Assembly: GCA_030830065.1 (NCBI GenBank)
Contig: JAURNR010000015.1
Span: forward strand, 38,826 to 102,825
Length of the DNA: 64,000 nucleotides
From: Bacteroidota bacterium
Lineage (GTDB): Bacteria > Bacteroidota > Bacteroidia > NS11-12g > UBA955
Direction: 5' to 3'
A program made the position numbers and the translations under genes. Of this stretch, positions 37,901 to 42,351 are shown piece by piece. Positions within the stretch are counted from its first letter, which is position 1; each line of letters opens with the position of its first letter. The notes under the pieces were generated by a model. The model saw nothing but the letters and a program-made list of their open reading frames with translations. It was not told the origin of the DNA and did no database searches.

Positions 37901-39349
37901 ACCTGATGCGTAAACCGATTGAAAGGCATCATATGAAGATCCCCCAAATAGAAAACCTTTCTTGATATTCCCGCTCGTATCAAATTGCACATAAAAGGCA
38001 TCCTCCTGACCCTGATATGTGCTATTTCCCCCGCTTGATCCTACTGTAATGTACGGCGCACTTCCATTAGTCCTTTTCGCATCTTCAGAATATCCTACAG
38101 CATGTATCAAGTTCCCACACACATCAATATCATTTCCAGCATCATTAAGAGTATCCCCAAAATAATTGAACCATTTCAGTTTTCCGGATGTATCTAAACG
38201 AGCAATAAAAGCATCTTGATAACCAAAACTAGAATCATACGATGTAGCAGAATTGTAACCTAAACTATCGGAAGAAGTCACTCCAATAACATAAACATTA
38301 TCAGAAGAATCATGGTCGTTCCCGTTAATAAAATCCTCATTAATACCACCAAAATAAGTCATCCAGATTCTAGCGGATGAACCACCTTCTCTTTTCATTT
38401 TGAAAACAAAGGCATCAGTATTACCCTGATAACTAGATTTATAAACTCCACTCGTAGCTAATGAAGTACTTGTAGTCCAACCACAAAATACAGGATTACC
38501 CTTGGAATCAATTGATACAGAAGTTCCCTCTTGTGATGAATTTCCTCCATAATATGTACCCCAAATTAATATTGGATCTGGGTCAATTACGGTTTCTGTC
38601 GTAATTAATCCATTTTCTGCTTCAAGATGTAGCAAATCGCCAGTTTTCTTCCAATGAATCTCAATTGGTATTTCAATACCTTCGTTTGAATTTTCATATG
38701 AATAGGGAAGTATATCTTCAATCGTTCCTTGATCTGTGTGTAAAGTTAAATTGTCTCCATCTTCATTTATTTCCCAGTTATTAGAACCATTAATGTTAAA
38801 CTCAATGTTACTTAATTGAGCACCAGGATGTAATAAAAATTCATACTTAAATCCATTACGAGAATTTTTATCAGAATAGAATACAATATCAATGTTATCC
38901 CAAACATTTTTATAAGTTACCTTCTCAAAAGTAGATACTCCTTCAATACGTTTACCCGTTAAGTAATAATTTGTTTGAGTAAGGAGACCATTTTCTGTAA
39001 TTATTTCGAAATTGTTGTTCGGGTTTATAAAGTTAATATCAACACGAGAAATATCAATAGTACTATTTTTCTCTCCCTCCTCGGCTTTTTTAACGCCTAA
39101 CAGTTCATAACTAAACCCTTTTTCTCTTAACTGTATTTGTAATCCTTGATTATTCTTACCCACATATTTCACATGCGGAACTGGCAAGTTATCTTGATTG
39201 TGGTATTGTCCTTGGTTTTCAATGAATCCCTGTGCGTGTAATTGATTATTATCAATTGTGAAATTGAATATAATCAATAACAGAAATGCAACGCCATTAT
39301 AGCTATTTAAAAAACTCTTTCCCATAAACCGTTTGAGGAGTTTTATCAT
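13625..39349 (-). CDS. Giant (8574 aa) T9SS-exported modular surface protein: DUF7948-like N-terminus, SBBP propeller repeats, Ig-like, ~72 PKD-like modules, 5 SprB repeats, Ig-like, CHU_C/gliding-type C-terminus
   Basis: Single uninterrupted ORF; signal peptide region MGKSFLNSYNGVAFLLLIIFNFTIDNNQLHAQG (possible start also at M9, 39325); FIENQGQYHNQD.. N-terminus; repeated QCLxGNxFxF...YxWxFG...YSxxGxKxVxLxVxDxNGCxDT; C-terminus ELPNAFTPNNDLINN...YRMKVYNRWGQKIWEG..QGWDGRDKSG. Confidence 0.95.
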   Translation of the reverse strand: MIKLLKRFMGKSFLNSYNGVAFLLLIIFNFTIDNNQLHAQGFIENQGQYHNQDNLPVPHVKYVGKNNQGLQIQLREKGFSYELLGVKKAEEGEKNSTIDISRVDINFINPNNNFEIITENGLLTQTNYYLTGKRIEGVSTFEKVTYKNVWDNIDIVFYSDKNSRNGFKYEFLLHPGAQLSNIEFNINGSNNWEINEDGDNLTLHTDQGTIEDILPYSYENSNEGIEIPIEIHWKKTGDLLHLEAENGLITTETVIDPDPILIWGTYYGGNSSQEGTSVSIDSKGNPVFCGWTTSTSLATSGVYKSSYQGNTDAFVFKMKREGGSSARIWMTYFGGINEDFINGNDHDSSDNVYVIGVTSSDSLGYNSATSYDSSFGYQDAFIARLDTSGKLKWFNYFGDTLNDAGNDIDVCGNLIHAVGYSEDAKRTNGSAPYITVGSSGGNSTYQGQEDAFYVQFDTSGNIKKGFLFGGSSYDAFQSVYASGSGKVAILGATRSTSMISTISGSSKSSNSDADAMVLYMDTSGTFTWSRYFGGSAYENFYIDANGNASSVNGGIVLNSKEEVFITGTTYSQNGISQTSSTGISHKQYLNDGSVTGVSDAYLTKLGTSGSIVWSSYYGGKSSDLGRAVTIDTRDFVYIIGQTESENSHLLYGTLRSNVIATDDALQSPSLIYGQEGFVVKFRDSGTRVWGTYIAGNKGEDLFDIAGGLDGDLFVAGRTNSTSASNLPLRNPYQSGLTGSIDGYFLRLNYCKKFLVAKSNIPCVGDSLILNSNIDSTKFDSMPNSYSVNWSFNFPNTFNVNWYQPDGTPFSQNQNTSLTVTSADTGTYTVIVENEFGCLDTAEVTVSKINDLPNVQITTTNYCQWDTIKLVGNSTKTINSQYTWRGPGSWTATGKNVSRFPALKGVNDGEYILSTTDTNGCENADTVNLTFGPEVSVSTNSPVCPNSTINLTASGSNISNAYWSGPNSFADTGLVISISNASPVNEGVYTAFIEDVNGCKDTINTTVALRSLNQIDLSAPTRICVGQSLKITSNLTGTQGNTNASFLWTLPNTGRTTKRDSNILEFSNSVSADSGRYNLRVTDANGCFIDTYVNIAVEPLPSLDFSISSTPQCLKNNSITITQTISNSPTYYYKINATTWTSQNPGTISFANAGTYPVKLIGVSQYGCKDSLTKNIVIHPMPNSQFSVNNDSQCKNNNSFIFTDQTTSQKSYSVKWIFGDGSTSTTKQTNTPHSYSLAGNYTVQLVTVTTDGCRDTSEKQINVKSVPEAQLSIDNSVLCYNNGSHVFNYDGSSSQKVLNLDSFYWDFGNNATPRYDSSSQPSVRYSQAGNYTAQLIIVDANGCKDTATINNTVKPDPEAKIFTSTVQLSQCLSANQFSLEADTTTGIDSILSYNWTLSTSSYSVVSSRTTPALSSSKITVRFNNIGVYKATLLINDSNGCNDTSSVFLTVKGNPNASINVATTTPSTQCLNTNSFDFTSSITNNGLSTSGTYNWSFSGGNVGNSSDSANPKEVTYSSIGTKKVTLIFTDSVNKCHDTDAINVLVLGNPDALVSVDSSNNCFSGNEIIFESSSTSIDGIKSYQWNFDTTSNNQYGANPSISNADSVSVSYSSFGIKSYRLIIQDSNSCTDTLRGQLRIKNNPVISGITINDTSQCLGTGTNTTSFNFTPTISWANSASTYRWSFDSLNNPITSNPRYSSLANPTGIKYNSSGSKTVLLIAQDQNGCTDSVVTTVNIYNNPVAIIGLVENDTQCFNNQLFNFSSNSTTSGSGNSITNYLWDFGSDTNFVTPSLINNNTKVSFNKIQSHTVKLRVTDARGCFHDTLTTIQILGNPVSIIQNIQSDEQCLKGNSFSLEANSTGVSSNSLNTSGYTWIIDSINGTKLSSTSAGPHNVTYGATGNKIIGLITSDANGCVDTTWTSVTVLSHPDITQISQSTSSYCVNQNSLSFSASSITWASTSAGSYSWQFNGATPSSSTSSNPNNIKFSTAGTKTVQLIVTDSNGCKDTSQTNVIIKPIPSISYTIDSSNQCVNNNSIIFTSNSTNSSGGSTGLTTNWDFGSSQGASVSSSNNSSVTNTYSSSGRKTARLVVTESGCSDTADVSVVIRDIPVFDSVKITSSNEQCLDLNKFSFQPYIVWVDGSNNHFWYLDSSNSTKTTSTPYSTSANPTNIVYTASGTKQIYYIFTDLNGCSDTQNIQVKVFDNPTAVINSSNGVNQCFNQQSFSFNASNSTTASGSGPISSYNWTTSSSATISPNSTSNTVSVNYPNAGTYSLKLTITDSKGCKDDSTISITLKESPNSDFALSQNDTQCLSGNTFTFTATSVSNAGLNSSGYKWIIDSLNNDTLTGTGAGPYNYSYSNAGDYIVGLVSTSSNGCKDTVWKKIVILSNPSITASVTSSASQCLNGNNFSFSSNATNTNSYYWDFSWNNGTNTSTIANPSNISFSSSGVKSIGVIATSNNGCKDTALLNVTVTNSPNASFTIDSSLNCVTNNEIDVLATSSNGTGVSGSLTHQWNFYSSTTGANKSSSSKTRDTVSYSTTGSKRVKITTTDANGCTDTAIGFVRILGQPTLNSVSSNLSSQCIDSLGLKQNNFIFSSSVNWVSGGGSHYWVLDSVTSGSSSATPVTSSSSNPSVSYSTPGLKTIYYKYTDANGCFGSSNIQVRVHGLPTASISVNNNSQCLNNQNFVVDLTSTSVSSHNWTFSSANNVQLTNSNTKATVNYSSAGTYTGKIWVKDLNGCVDDSTFTLTVKNIPTADISSSPLKSCLKGNSFTLSDASSGVGTNSLNSTGYTWFIDSLNGLTYTGTGANTASNKTISYTTAGTKTIGLAVTDQNGCKDTSWTSIEVLDHPVINSIASNANSSCLNSNLFTYTANINWVSTSTNQRNYSWDKDYNSSVGHNQTSSNDSLSGITYTTTGGKTIQLIVTDSNGCKDTAQKVIQVLPLPTASYSIDSSSNCLAYNQIIFSDNSTKATGSTNNPNIKWSFYQSSTGSNINTSTSSNPAVKYSSAGQKAFELVAIDADNGCTDTISGVVRIKSMPTANVTLDTNELCLNGNSFNLNPNFTWVIGSSSNYTWYFDSINTSADKNTSTVLKPSVSYGQVGSKTLTLVYQDLNGCKDTNSISLNVWGHPTAIIDLNTNDSQCLQGNIFNFDAGNSTPKTGSSAVTSYYWMLDGNVNSTDVTPVTFNSSNPDSVVYQSNGRKIATLIITDLHGCKDTLKDTVWINPKPFAQLNIDSISQCLRSNVFNFQAKGSKAVTNSSINSYSWSFGNGSDISDTTGQTLDTMYGVTYNTTGNKLVTLTVEDINGCIDTFETTVEVFAHPTSVITTNAAQQCFQNQLYTFNGLNSVGATSNSITGYAWDFGQNAKRNGSSITGSSQSSVSNIKFDSLGYDTVGLIVIDGNGCKDTSNQSIRLKPSPTAVWTSTSYTQCLQGNSFDFDAINSQSVSGSTISKITWNFGSNATPDSSSGTNPQGITYSSAGYKFITAYVYDINGCFGTYTDTINILANPVAQWSTTDTIQCITQNSFDFVSTSTSSSLSKITSYSWSLPSNANKTQDTTKDIFNIQFTDTGYQNVILVVQDSLGCIDTFNKSIYILDNPRAVITVAPNTSQCLQGNSFNFSGTSSKSAGNSTLQGYNWSFGQNSSPASATTSAPSSVTYSDSGWKTISLIVSDVNGCADTTTQKVYLSPKPEAFWQVDSQSLCLRNHDFNFSSRGSKGVNGAAVSTYSWSFGLGSNITSSTSDSVSGVRFNSTGKKYVTLTVTDQNGCEDTFTSFVEVLSHPTANFMVANDSQCLQGNSYTFTSSGTQSTTNSTITDYNWQFGNTSSPSSSTSANPTGIKYSSQGLKSVELVVTDANGCRDTATESLIVRPKPFAVWTTNDTNQCLTGNQFTLNSSASQPVGSSAIQSVSWSYIDASGISYDTDSGNVVNLTFASAGTKYINVTVLDSNGCLDTFKSLIEVYNMPTAIISVNDSTQCFNGNNFNFSSTNSYGGDSSTLISYSWSFDNTASVTSSSNTNVSSQSYSSAGSKNVTLIIQDINGCLDTVSRSVEVWSDPIANYSINRVNQCLDSNSYNFTSQISTPSSSGISIYSWTFDSTVSQSISSAKNPTNIIFSDTGIKDIRLIVTDSNGCYDTVAKQVKVLGLPKAIWTVDTSWNCFRGNKFEFSKASSTGVSGNSIVLYGWNFGQNATPSSATGSSVQSVSYSTVGQKTITLTVSDDNGCSDTFTSAINVRPHPNANLTTSALQDTQCLRGNSVAYLSNGTNAVSGSSISSYNWSFDLNNNPNTASPSTSSSTSNSINVNYTNIGLKTARLIITDNNGCSDTSETSVFIKPHPTANWSIPSSIQCLSGNSFNFNASSSSSVSGSGISNYDWKFGNGSNPTSKVTTNSSSGIISYSTYGSKSVRLIVEDNNGCEDTLVKTVQVIENPSAIITKSNTVDCYKGHSFDFYAGNSTAGSGQIVNGYQWDFGSTSNTSSSTSDTVLNVTFSSYGNKTISLVINDTFGCSDTTTAQVEILENPSAKWVVNNDTQCLTGNNFNFNSSTATAVTSFKSFTWNFGGALTNSQTNSANPVNIKYATAGQKTVSLIVEDNNGCFDTFTSKIWVLANPTALISSITNDTSCLLGNDWDFDGRNSVSNSGLGISNYQWSVGTTISSSLASSSNPKSIKYTTAGNKNIQLIVSDVNGCLDTANTLITINEHPQALLTINNANQCFRGHSFNFSGSTSKAVANSTIDKYTWKLGTGVQQTANTSNSQSNITYASIGSRVITMIVHDKNGCNDTISTNVNVLDHPDAIAGVNTNDQCFNNNSFNFYADSSTSVVNSGLSNYIWSFDNSASQTSSTSKQVNGISYQSTGTKSNRLIVIDSNGCSDTNFIDVVIRNMPTAGISIPDSIDCFDANSFDFSSTSTAGTNSSLVKYKWSFDVNNNEYYANYTANNTSSINDVSYDSVGIFKVKLVITNNYGCQDSITSQIKVDANPIALISVLNADTQCLNNNSFNFSGTSSTPATGSNISRYIWDFGTGSNPSGSNSPKQTSVKYTGANAGSKSIKLTVKDTNGCFDDTTISILIKENPIAVINSSSPDSSCLRGNAFTFTASNSSSASSSNISSISWNFGSQSNPTTSQSTSQTVSYSSVGKKIIQLIINDNNTCSDTAYYYTYIKAHPTADIQLTKQSEQCLRGNNFGVTASNSLPSKTGSSITMYSWLLGNGLSSTVNTSGVSVSTFKYSNTGSKNLQLIIKDANGCYDTTNESVTVKEHPVAKWVVNNDEQCLNNQSFDFNDTSNAAAGSNIVKYDWKFDASSTQGNTSGSSLTSINSVKYNSIGNKSIRLIVTDSNGCLDTFNNTIDVRDIPTAVISLYNSSKDTVCLQNNSFNLTSSSSTAGSNSSITSQTWDFDLSGSNSNPSTSSTANNLVSYDSSGLYSVQLIIKNNYGCYDTTSKNLVVLSNPIAKWTTPSISQCLQSNEFDFSSANSTPSSGSSISKYLWSFGAGSVTNDSTSAAPKKVRYTNPGLKFVTLTITDSLTGCTDTFQSKLNVLENPKANVLALGSNASQCLEGNSFDFYSTGSAPVSGSGIKSMTWDFGNSASPSSSTTANTNKVTYSSTGTKKVVFTVNDSNGCSDTFSLNVTVKEHPVASFYFNDSVQCLRGNSLVFKPNPTWVNGAKKYIWDSLGNQSTTSAPVVRTSNNSVSTSYNQTGTKNIILVVEDLNGCFDTVSRNSIILEHPTASWTVNDSDQCKNQNIFVFRSNSQAVNSSTLSTYNWNFGNGTQPKTSNKQIPNDVIYDTLGLNNVSLIVGDANGCTDTFTNQIEILDNPTARISINSDTQCFQANSFNFGSSNVYAGKQSTVKNKYWIFSNSSNSISSTLDSVIGVTYGAAGDYTVRLIVENVDGCRDTAIDYVKVLPNPYAEWTVNKNVQCKNENYFDFKSTNSNSSTNSSIVSYDWDFGTNASPQGSTNADKDSVRYNSSGNKSVTLTITDLNGCQDTFTSNIQVLQNPVAEIENMTTELCYRGHVFNVKPSSKTVNATGTALKSYYWNFGSNASISSSTSSTVNNVTYSVAGNYQVSLTVTDSNGCTHYHSLPLIVKPHPSADFRIADTSQCFRSNEFRVNSSSYSNDVLGTRTKIKRSIWDFDLNSPNTASPSISYSADVNRIVYNTTGKKTIRLIILDSNGCSDTMDRNVNVKEHPTARITNLSSSSQCKYLNSFDITASNSNAVTNSQLDSFYWSLGSGSSPQSSINDTVKNLTYSTAGTKTIQLIIKDKNECADTSKLNVVIYESPVAQWTVNNDTQCFKIQNFNFESNDALSQNSSIQYTWRFEPDGTPSTGSSKRINNVKFSNYGEKDVTLIVKNAAGCIDSITSKVRVEEEPIARWTSNKPDDCYRGNEFNYSGTNSTPASGSQISTYEWDFGDKSFPKNASTQSYSGVSYTALGYKDVVLTVTDINGCSDTFKSSVFIKNHPKASWTVNSGVQCYQENKFSYSASSSTAVSGSQLVQYEWDFSLDNTANPNKAFGANPTSVTYSDTGLKSVRLIVKDTNGCYDSIISTVRILPNPVAGWIVNNDDQCFDDNQFNFDALNYSNPTKNSKLVAYNWKLGSFSSPSTSSAINPSNVTYSYHGYKTITLTVTDSNTCTDTFTSVIRVREKPDAFWSVNQVAQCLNNHTFTFTSNGSTPLNGSKLVAWRWDFGLDATPRIDTTAQPQDVKYSSHGYKTVTLTVTDLNGCKDTFTSQIEVQPRPRPDFITNGDSQCLAQNRYVFTNKSKLAFGNMTYTWDFGDSSSQVNAKDTFHIYGSEGVYNVKLIAATNQGCTDSITKPIRVMPMPKPKYAVASNCSNGSTVGFANGSSIASGTLKYFWNFGSGGFTSTQQSPYFTYNQSGDYRVTLRATSDFGCIDSFIDTITVYDRIQAGIDVKTSQCGNDTAFQFKSISQYSTGNQLKYFWDFGDSTTSNKQNPTKSYNTFGQFKVALIIEGNGGCRDTSYETINIYNRPTAGFVQKDTCTLGLNMQFTNTSYVNNDVMYYNWDFGNGKTSNLKDPKSQYDTGGVYQVILRVTTSNGCFDSTVQTVKAYPKPIVRFKVDRDRQCGSGNLFVFTDSTIQYGTQTKFNWNFGDGIFNNQQNVRHTYTNYGKYSVVLRATNIYGCADEDSLKVEVISKPDAGFDFKDTCEGYPIHFSNTTIDTTNFVKYEWLLESGITSNKRDPKHLFNSSGIRNVCLIADNGIGTCQDTICQKVEVYSVPNAMFTPSSNNQCGQNKAIDFTNKSTIDSGSLTFEWSFGDGVGSTLKDPSHTYGQPGDYQVKLVAISDRGCKDSIGNAATQIRIREQPEISFDVKDSCFGGTIKFTNTTNNTANKWLTTKWDMGDGSIVYKDTFRHYYANPGKYDVKLTMVLNNNCVDSFTKAVTVFPTPTPRLVNNNAGLSVCQGNSSFTFHDSSSISDNSFLRSTWMTSKGDTQILSKQDSFSTSFPNSGKYWIYLHSISNKGCTTIDSSTVEIYPEPVADFVVNDYDQCLLNNRFSYTSMSKIPMGGGSLNHEWSFGNGATAITDTSLTYTKPGTYLVTYKVVSSYGCFDVKDTWIRVYEMPTANFDVNNWNQCLSSNKFDFVNNSTIPTGNGSLKYAWEFSPSDIDSGMSPSRSYTGTGAFPVLLRAISTFGCVDDTLQYVNVLQNPDTPIVRILDAIPCHGMTGRLEIVASGGSGPYTYSWNGASFTPTNYISSAPAGTYQVTIRDNNGCESAGSYFFDEPDPLLVTASLDSNAICYNSSTGGASVKNISGGTSPYRYVWTKGTNQYFGSNLTKIPAGTYYLVATDNNGCIDSTSVTINQPLQVQASYKVLKEIKCFDSTGKVSITAWGGTPYPGNKYTYYWDGDMMDGGNVKNNLKAGVHTVEVRDENFCVSSRLNIQLTQPEPMQFALDSTVDVRCYGEANGKAYVTVSGGTADYKYQWFKDDVFFASGMPLIAAGEGYYQLFVTDKNQCPDTMDIQVSVEQPDPLVIFNTINKPVDCQGGSNGELEVTASGGNGNYTYTWTQKPNNVIDSTLSGLSKGLYFVRVEDEKGCFVDTFYEVDERPHNPVILPSDSVQICEFDSLILTSYMNEGVSYNWSYGSTNFGWSSDSTLRLANVDRTKNGYYKITAQDRYGCEDEALVHVKVNLNPIVSITSDPKIGCIGSNVDLIASGTDNYAWFRPRFNPFGFDTIGYGFTHRLTNIQKSDTGIYLVKGISDAGCYDTAMYRLQVGLDSISVEPDREVCEGSLLVLKAKGGVNYTWEGPTGNIVNSPNYVLNPVTLNDNGTYRVTISDKWSCTGIYETKVRVRPKPIVAIDDIKNGIYCDGESLKLVANTDADSIDWLGPNNLNIRKTTDLILSLSPMDRTKQGTYKLIGYSQFGCIDSTSQFVSVYSNPTADFDLTLRCKYPIQNEDFNLNSSSTGAWRTEYYFDNELISTDEITKYQTEDLGIHSIKLRVINDKGCIDEKIIDVEVKEPDYIELPNAFTPNNDLINNVLEPVKTDAITNYRMKVYNRWGQKIWEGYNQGWDGRDKSGDNYMTQVYVVEVDYSSFCSEDESILSNPPRFGNEEGGALKKTVILLR
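15175..16370 (-). repeat. Five SprB-type repeats
   Basis: CHGMTGRLEIVASGGSGPYTYSWNG..; CYNSSTGGASVKNISGGTSPYRYVW..; CFDSTGKVSITAWGGTPY..; CYGEANGKAYVTVSGGTADYKYQW..; CQGGSNGELEVTASGGNGNYTYTW. Confidence 0.88.
16370..36060 (-). repeat. Array of ~72 PKD-like modules, mean ~273 nt (~91 aa) each
   Basis: Counted by the recurrent (Q)C-x-x-x-N/G-x-F anchor between STPQCLKNN and WNQCLSSNKF; the second anchor is NGCxDT. Confidence 0.88.
37085..38590 (-). repeat. SBBP-type beta-propeller repeats
   Basis: Repeats of the type WGTYYGGNSSQEGTSVSIDSKGNPVFCGWTTS, WMTYFGGINEDFINGNDHDSSDNVYVIGVTSS, WSSYYGGKSSDLGRAVTIDTRDFVYIIGQTES. Confidence 0.8.
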
Positions 39350-39355
39350 AACTTA

Positions 39356-39363
39356 CAAAAATA
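39356..39363 (-). promoter_or_regulatory. Candidate -7 box (TATTTTTG) upstream of the giant adhesin gene
   Basis: Match to TAnnTTTG, 7 nt from ATG 39349 (31 nt from the alternative ATG 39325). Confidence 0.4.
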
Positions 39364-39503
39364 TAGAAATACCTCTAAAATCCCAAGTTGTCAAGATGTT
39401 ATTAACATTTAAACAAGATCTCTACAATATGAGATGATTGATAACCAAATGATTAAGGAAATTGAATTAAAACACCATTTAGTAAACGGTATGATTTTCT
39501 TAG

Positions 39504-41402
39504 TTAATTAACCTTTTGCAAAATTAATTCTGTTCGACGATTTGCTCTATGCTCATCTTCTGTACATGGAGCCCCATCAAAACAATGATTAATTAAATAT
39601 TCCTCACCCATTCCACGGGCATTTACTCGACTGGCTTCTATCCCATTTTTTTCTAAATAAGATTTAATATTAGTTGCTCTTTTCTTGGAAAGGCGATTAT
39701 TAAACCATTTTGAACCTCTTGAATCCGTGTAAGATCTAATTTCAACACTCCAATCTTCTCTTTTATTTAGTGCAATTATCAGTAAATCTAGCTCACGCTT
39801 ATAATCTCCCTCAATTTCAAAATCTCCTTGTGGATGTTTTAAGGTCATGAATCTTATATCGCGATAATCTACACTCGAATCTAAATTTTTCAAATATATC
39901 CGGCGAACAGAATCCGGAAGTAATACGAATTTTATACCCCGTATATATTCCTGCTTTCTGTAATCGTCAGATTTTAAAATTTCATTCACATATTTTACTA
40001 CTTGTTCTTCAGCAGTTAGAATTTCATTATTTAGACTATCACTACCCGATTCATTATTTTCTGAATAGTAAATATTATCCTCGTTATTAAAAACGGGGAC
40101 ATATTCGAGCAACCCTTCTAATATTGATGTATCTAAATTTATTGAAAGTAGACTTGATTTGCCAGTTTTTAATTGACGCGAAAAATATAATGTACCATCA
40201 ATATAATTTGGCGAATGCTCGTTCATATTCGTATTTATTGAACTACCAGCATGAATTAATGTACCATTGTACAGATGATAAAAGTAAATATCAGAACCAC
40301 CTTTGCCGATGTGACCATCAGAAGCAAAAGCTACTATGTTGTTTGTAATAAAACAGGGATCAAAATCAGATAATATTGTGTTTACAGGTCCACTAACTAG
40401 AGTATAATTTTCAATTTTAGGTAACCCATCTTTCCATAGCAAATCACAATACAATACATCAGACTTACCTATTGTTCCTAACATATCGCTTACAAACATG
40501 GCATGTTTTGCATCAGGGCTTATAACAAAACCCGAAGCATTATATTCAAACTTTTCCAATCCCAGCCCTCGCATTGTATATTTTGAAACCGAGGTATCAT
40601 ATTTCAGCTGATTGATATTTAAACAATATACATCTGAATCATTCACATACCGTGAATTAACTGATATATAAAAAGCGCCATTAGAATCAATATCGGTAAC
40701 TTCAATATTTCTGTTAGCCGTTTGGTATTCGAAAGGTATCGGGGCTTCTTTAGTGTTATTCTTTTTTGAATTTTTTAACGTAAAAATTGAAGAATAGGGA
40801 TTGCCATCGAGGATAGAACTTTCTCCCCAAAAACCATCAAAATTATTTTGCCTACTGTTGACAAAATATTCAAGCGTAAGAGGGTTTTTAACGAGACCAA
40901 AACAGTTTAATCCTATTGAATCTACTAATACCAATTGTGGATTTGAACCAAGCATTTTTGATTGATTTGGCAAGTTCATAAAATCTGGTAACGACCATTC
41001 ATTGAAAATTGCTTGGCTGCTGTATAATCCGTTTGATTTTATCTGTTTTATCAGACTATCTGCCAAATAATTATCTCCTAATTTTCTTGCAAAAATTGCT
41101 ATGTTCAACCGATCAAAATCCGTAATTTTTTTTGGATATCTTTTAATTCCTTTTTGATATAATTTAAAGGCTGTATCTGTATACCCTAAGTTGTGAAAAG
41201 CTAATGCCAAAGACCTTAATTCCTGCAAATTTTTTATCTTCTTTTCAGAAGAATAATAAGTACTTGCTTTTACGTACTTATATTCTTTTACAAGTTCAGT
41301 AACAGGAGTTTTTGGCTTACCTCGATCAGCAAGTCGCTGAGGTAATTCAACTGCTCCCAGGTGAAATAAAATCCATAAAAAAAGATACTCTGGCTTTAAC
41401 AT
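39504..41402 (-). CDS. PorE-like OmpA-family protein (TPR + WD40-like + OmpA C-terminal); start at 41402 preferred
   Basis: C-terminal SYTDSRGSKWFNNRLSKKRATNIKSYLEKNGIEASRVNARGMGEEYL...ANRRTELIL; N-terminal TPR-like (LALAFHNLGYTDTAFKLYQKGIKRYP); WD40-like middle (FVISPDAKHAMFVSDMLG). The MLKPEYLFLW start abuts the upstream PorP stop. Confidence 0.85.
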   Translation of the reverse strand: MLKPEYLFLWILFHLGAVELPQRLADRGKPKTPVTELVKEYKYVKASTYYSSEKKIKNLQELRSLALAFHNLGYTDTAFKLYQKGIKRYPKKITDFDRLNIAIFARKLGDNYLADSLIKQIKSNGLYSSQAIFNEWSLPDFMNLPNQSKMLGSNPQLVLVDSIGLNCFGLVKNPLTLEYFVNSRQNNFDGFWGESSILDGNPYSSIFTLKNSKKNNTKEAPIPFEYQTANRNIEVTDIDSNGAFYISVNSRYVNDSDVYCLNINQLKYDTSVSKYTMRGLGLEKFEYNASGFVISPDAKHAMFVSDMLGTIGKSDVLYCDLLWKDGLPKIENYTLVSGPVNTILSDFDPCFITNNIVAFASDGHIGKGGSDIYFYHLYNGTLIHAGSSINTNMNEHSPNYIDGTLYFSRQLKTGKSSLLSINLDTSILEGLLEYVPVFNNEDNIYYSENNESGSDSLNNEILTAEEQVVKYVNEILKSDDYRKQEYIRGIKFVLLPDSVRRIYLKNLDSSVDYRDIRFMTLKHPQGDFEIEGDYKRELDLLIIALNKREDWSVEIRSYTDSRGSKWFNNRLSKKRATNIKSYLEKNGIEASRVNARGMGEEYLINHCFDGAPCTEDEHRANRRTELILQKVN

Positions 41403-41403
41403 A

Positions 41404-42351
41404 TCAATAATATCTTGGTGGAGTTTTAACTTTCTGTTCACGATAATTTAATTCATATCGCAAACCAAATTCTTGACTATTAAAAGAGATGCCCTCATTT
41501 ACAAATCTGCCAAACTCATACAAATAATAAATATTAAAATACGAATTCACTTTTAACATACCATTGATTTGATGCGAGCCTGAGGATCTATAACCATAAC
41601 CCAACATAAAATCACTTCTGTAATACAAATAAATATTAGCATCAATTTGCTCTTTTAAGCCTTCATATTTTCTAATCTGAACCGTAGGTTTTAATGCAAA
41701 TTTATTTCTTAAAAGGTGTTGAACGTATCCCGCTGTAAATAGGTAATAACTTCTTGCATTGTAATTTAAATTTACATTTTCAATAATACGATCAGAAATT
41801 ACTGCAAATTGTGGAATAGAAATACCGGCATAGTAATTTTTTCCATAAGCTAAAACTCCCCCACCGATTAATGGAGAGTTGAAGGAATAATTATTTCCAG
41901 CAACAGCAATATCATTTGGAACTTCGCTTTTAAGCTGACCAAGATTCATTCCGAAACTGAATAATCCTGTTCTTATACCCGTAGCAATATTTAAATTTTT
42001 TAAAATTTTCTTATGATAAGCAAGATCAATACAGTATGAACTCATCGATAATGGGGGCGCAAACTCAAAATCTCCAACTCCTAAAGATTGAAAACTTCCC
42101 CCTAATGCAAAACTTTGAGAAACGGGAGTTTGAACTGCCAAACCGGTATACTTGGGACTGCCTGGGAAATTCATCCATTGAACTCTACTGATACCATCAA
42201 CTCGGATAGTATTATTTATTCCATTATACGCAGGGTTTTGAAGGCTCGATACCAAATCATATTGTGAAGTTAGCGCAACTTGTTGAGCGCCAGCTTCTGC
42301 ATAAACAAAAGCAGTAACCGTTAAAACAATGTATTGATATACCCTTTTCAT
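41404..42351 (-). CDS. PorP/SprF family T9SS membrane protein
   Basis: 315 aa; QQVALTSQYDLVSSLQNPAYNGINNTIRVDGISRVQWMNFPGSPKYTGLAVQTP is typical of PorP/SprF; adjacent to adhesin and PorE-like genes. Confidence 0.88.
   Translation of the reverse strand: MKRVYQYIVLTVTAFVYAEAGAQQVALTSQYDLVSSLQNPAYNGINNTIRVDGISRVQWMNFPGSPKYTGLAVQTPVSQSFALGGSFQSLGVGDFEFAPPLSMSSYCIDLAYHKKILKNLNIATGIRTGLFSFGMNLGQLKSEVPNDIAVAGNNYSFNSPLIGGGVLAYGKNYYAGISIPQFAVISDRIIENVNLNYNARSYYLFTAGYVQHLLRNKFALKPTVQIRKYEGLKEQIDANIYLYYRSDFMLGYGYRSSGSHQINGMLKVNSYFNIYYLYEFGRFVNEGISFNSQEFGLRYELNYREQKVKTPPRYY

Noticed and set aside
39350-39503. 154-nt gap between PorE-like and giant gene as a possible small RNA gene
   Set aside because: AT-rich with no convincing hairpin-terminator or conserved RNA motif; only a candidate promoter box could be supported.
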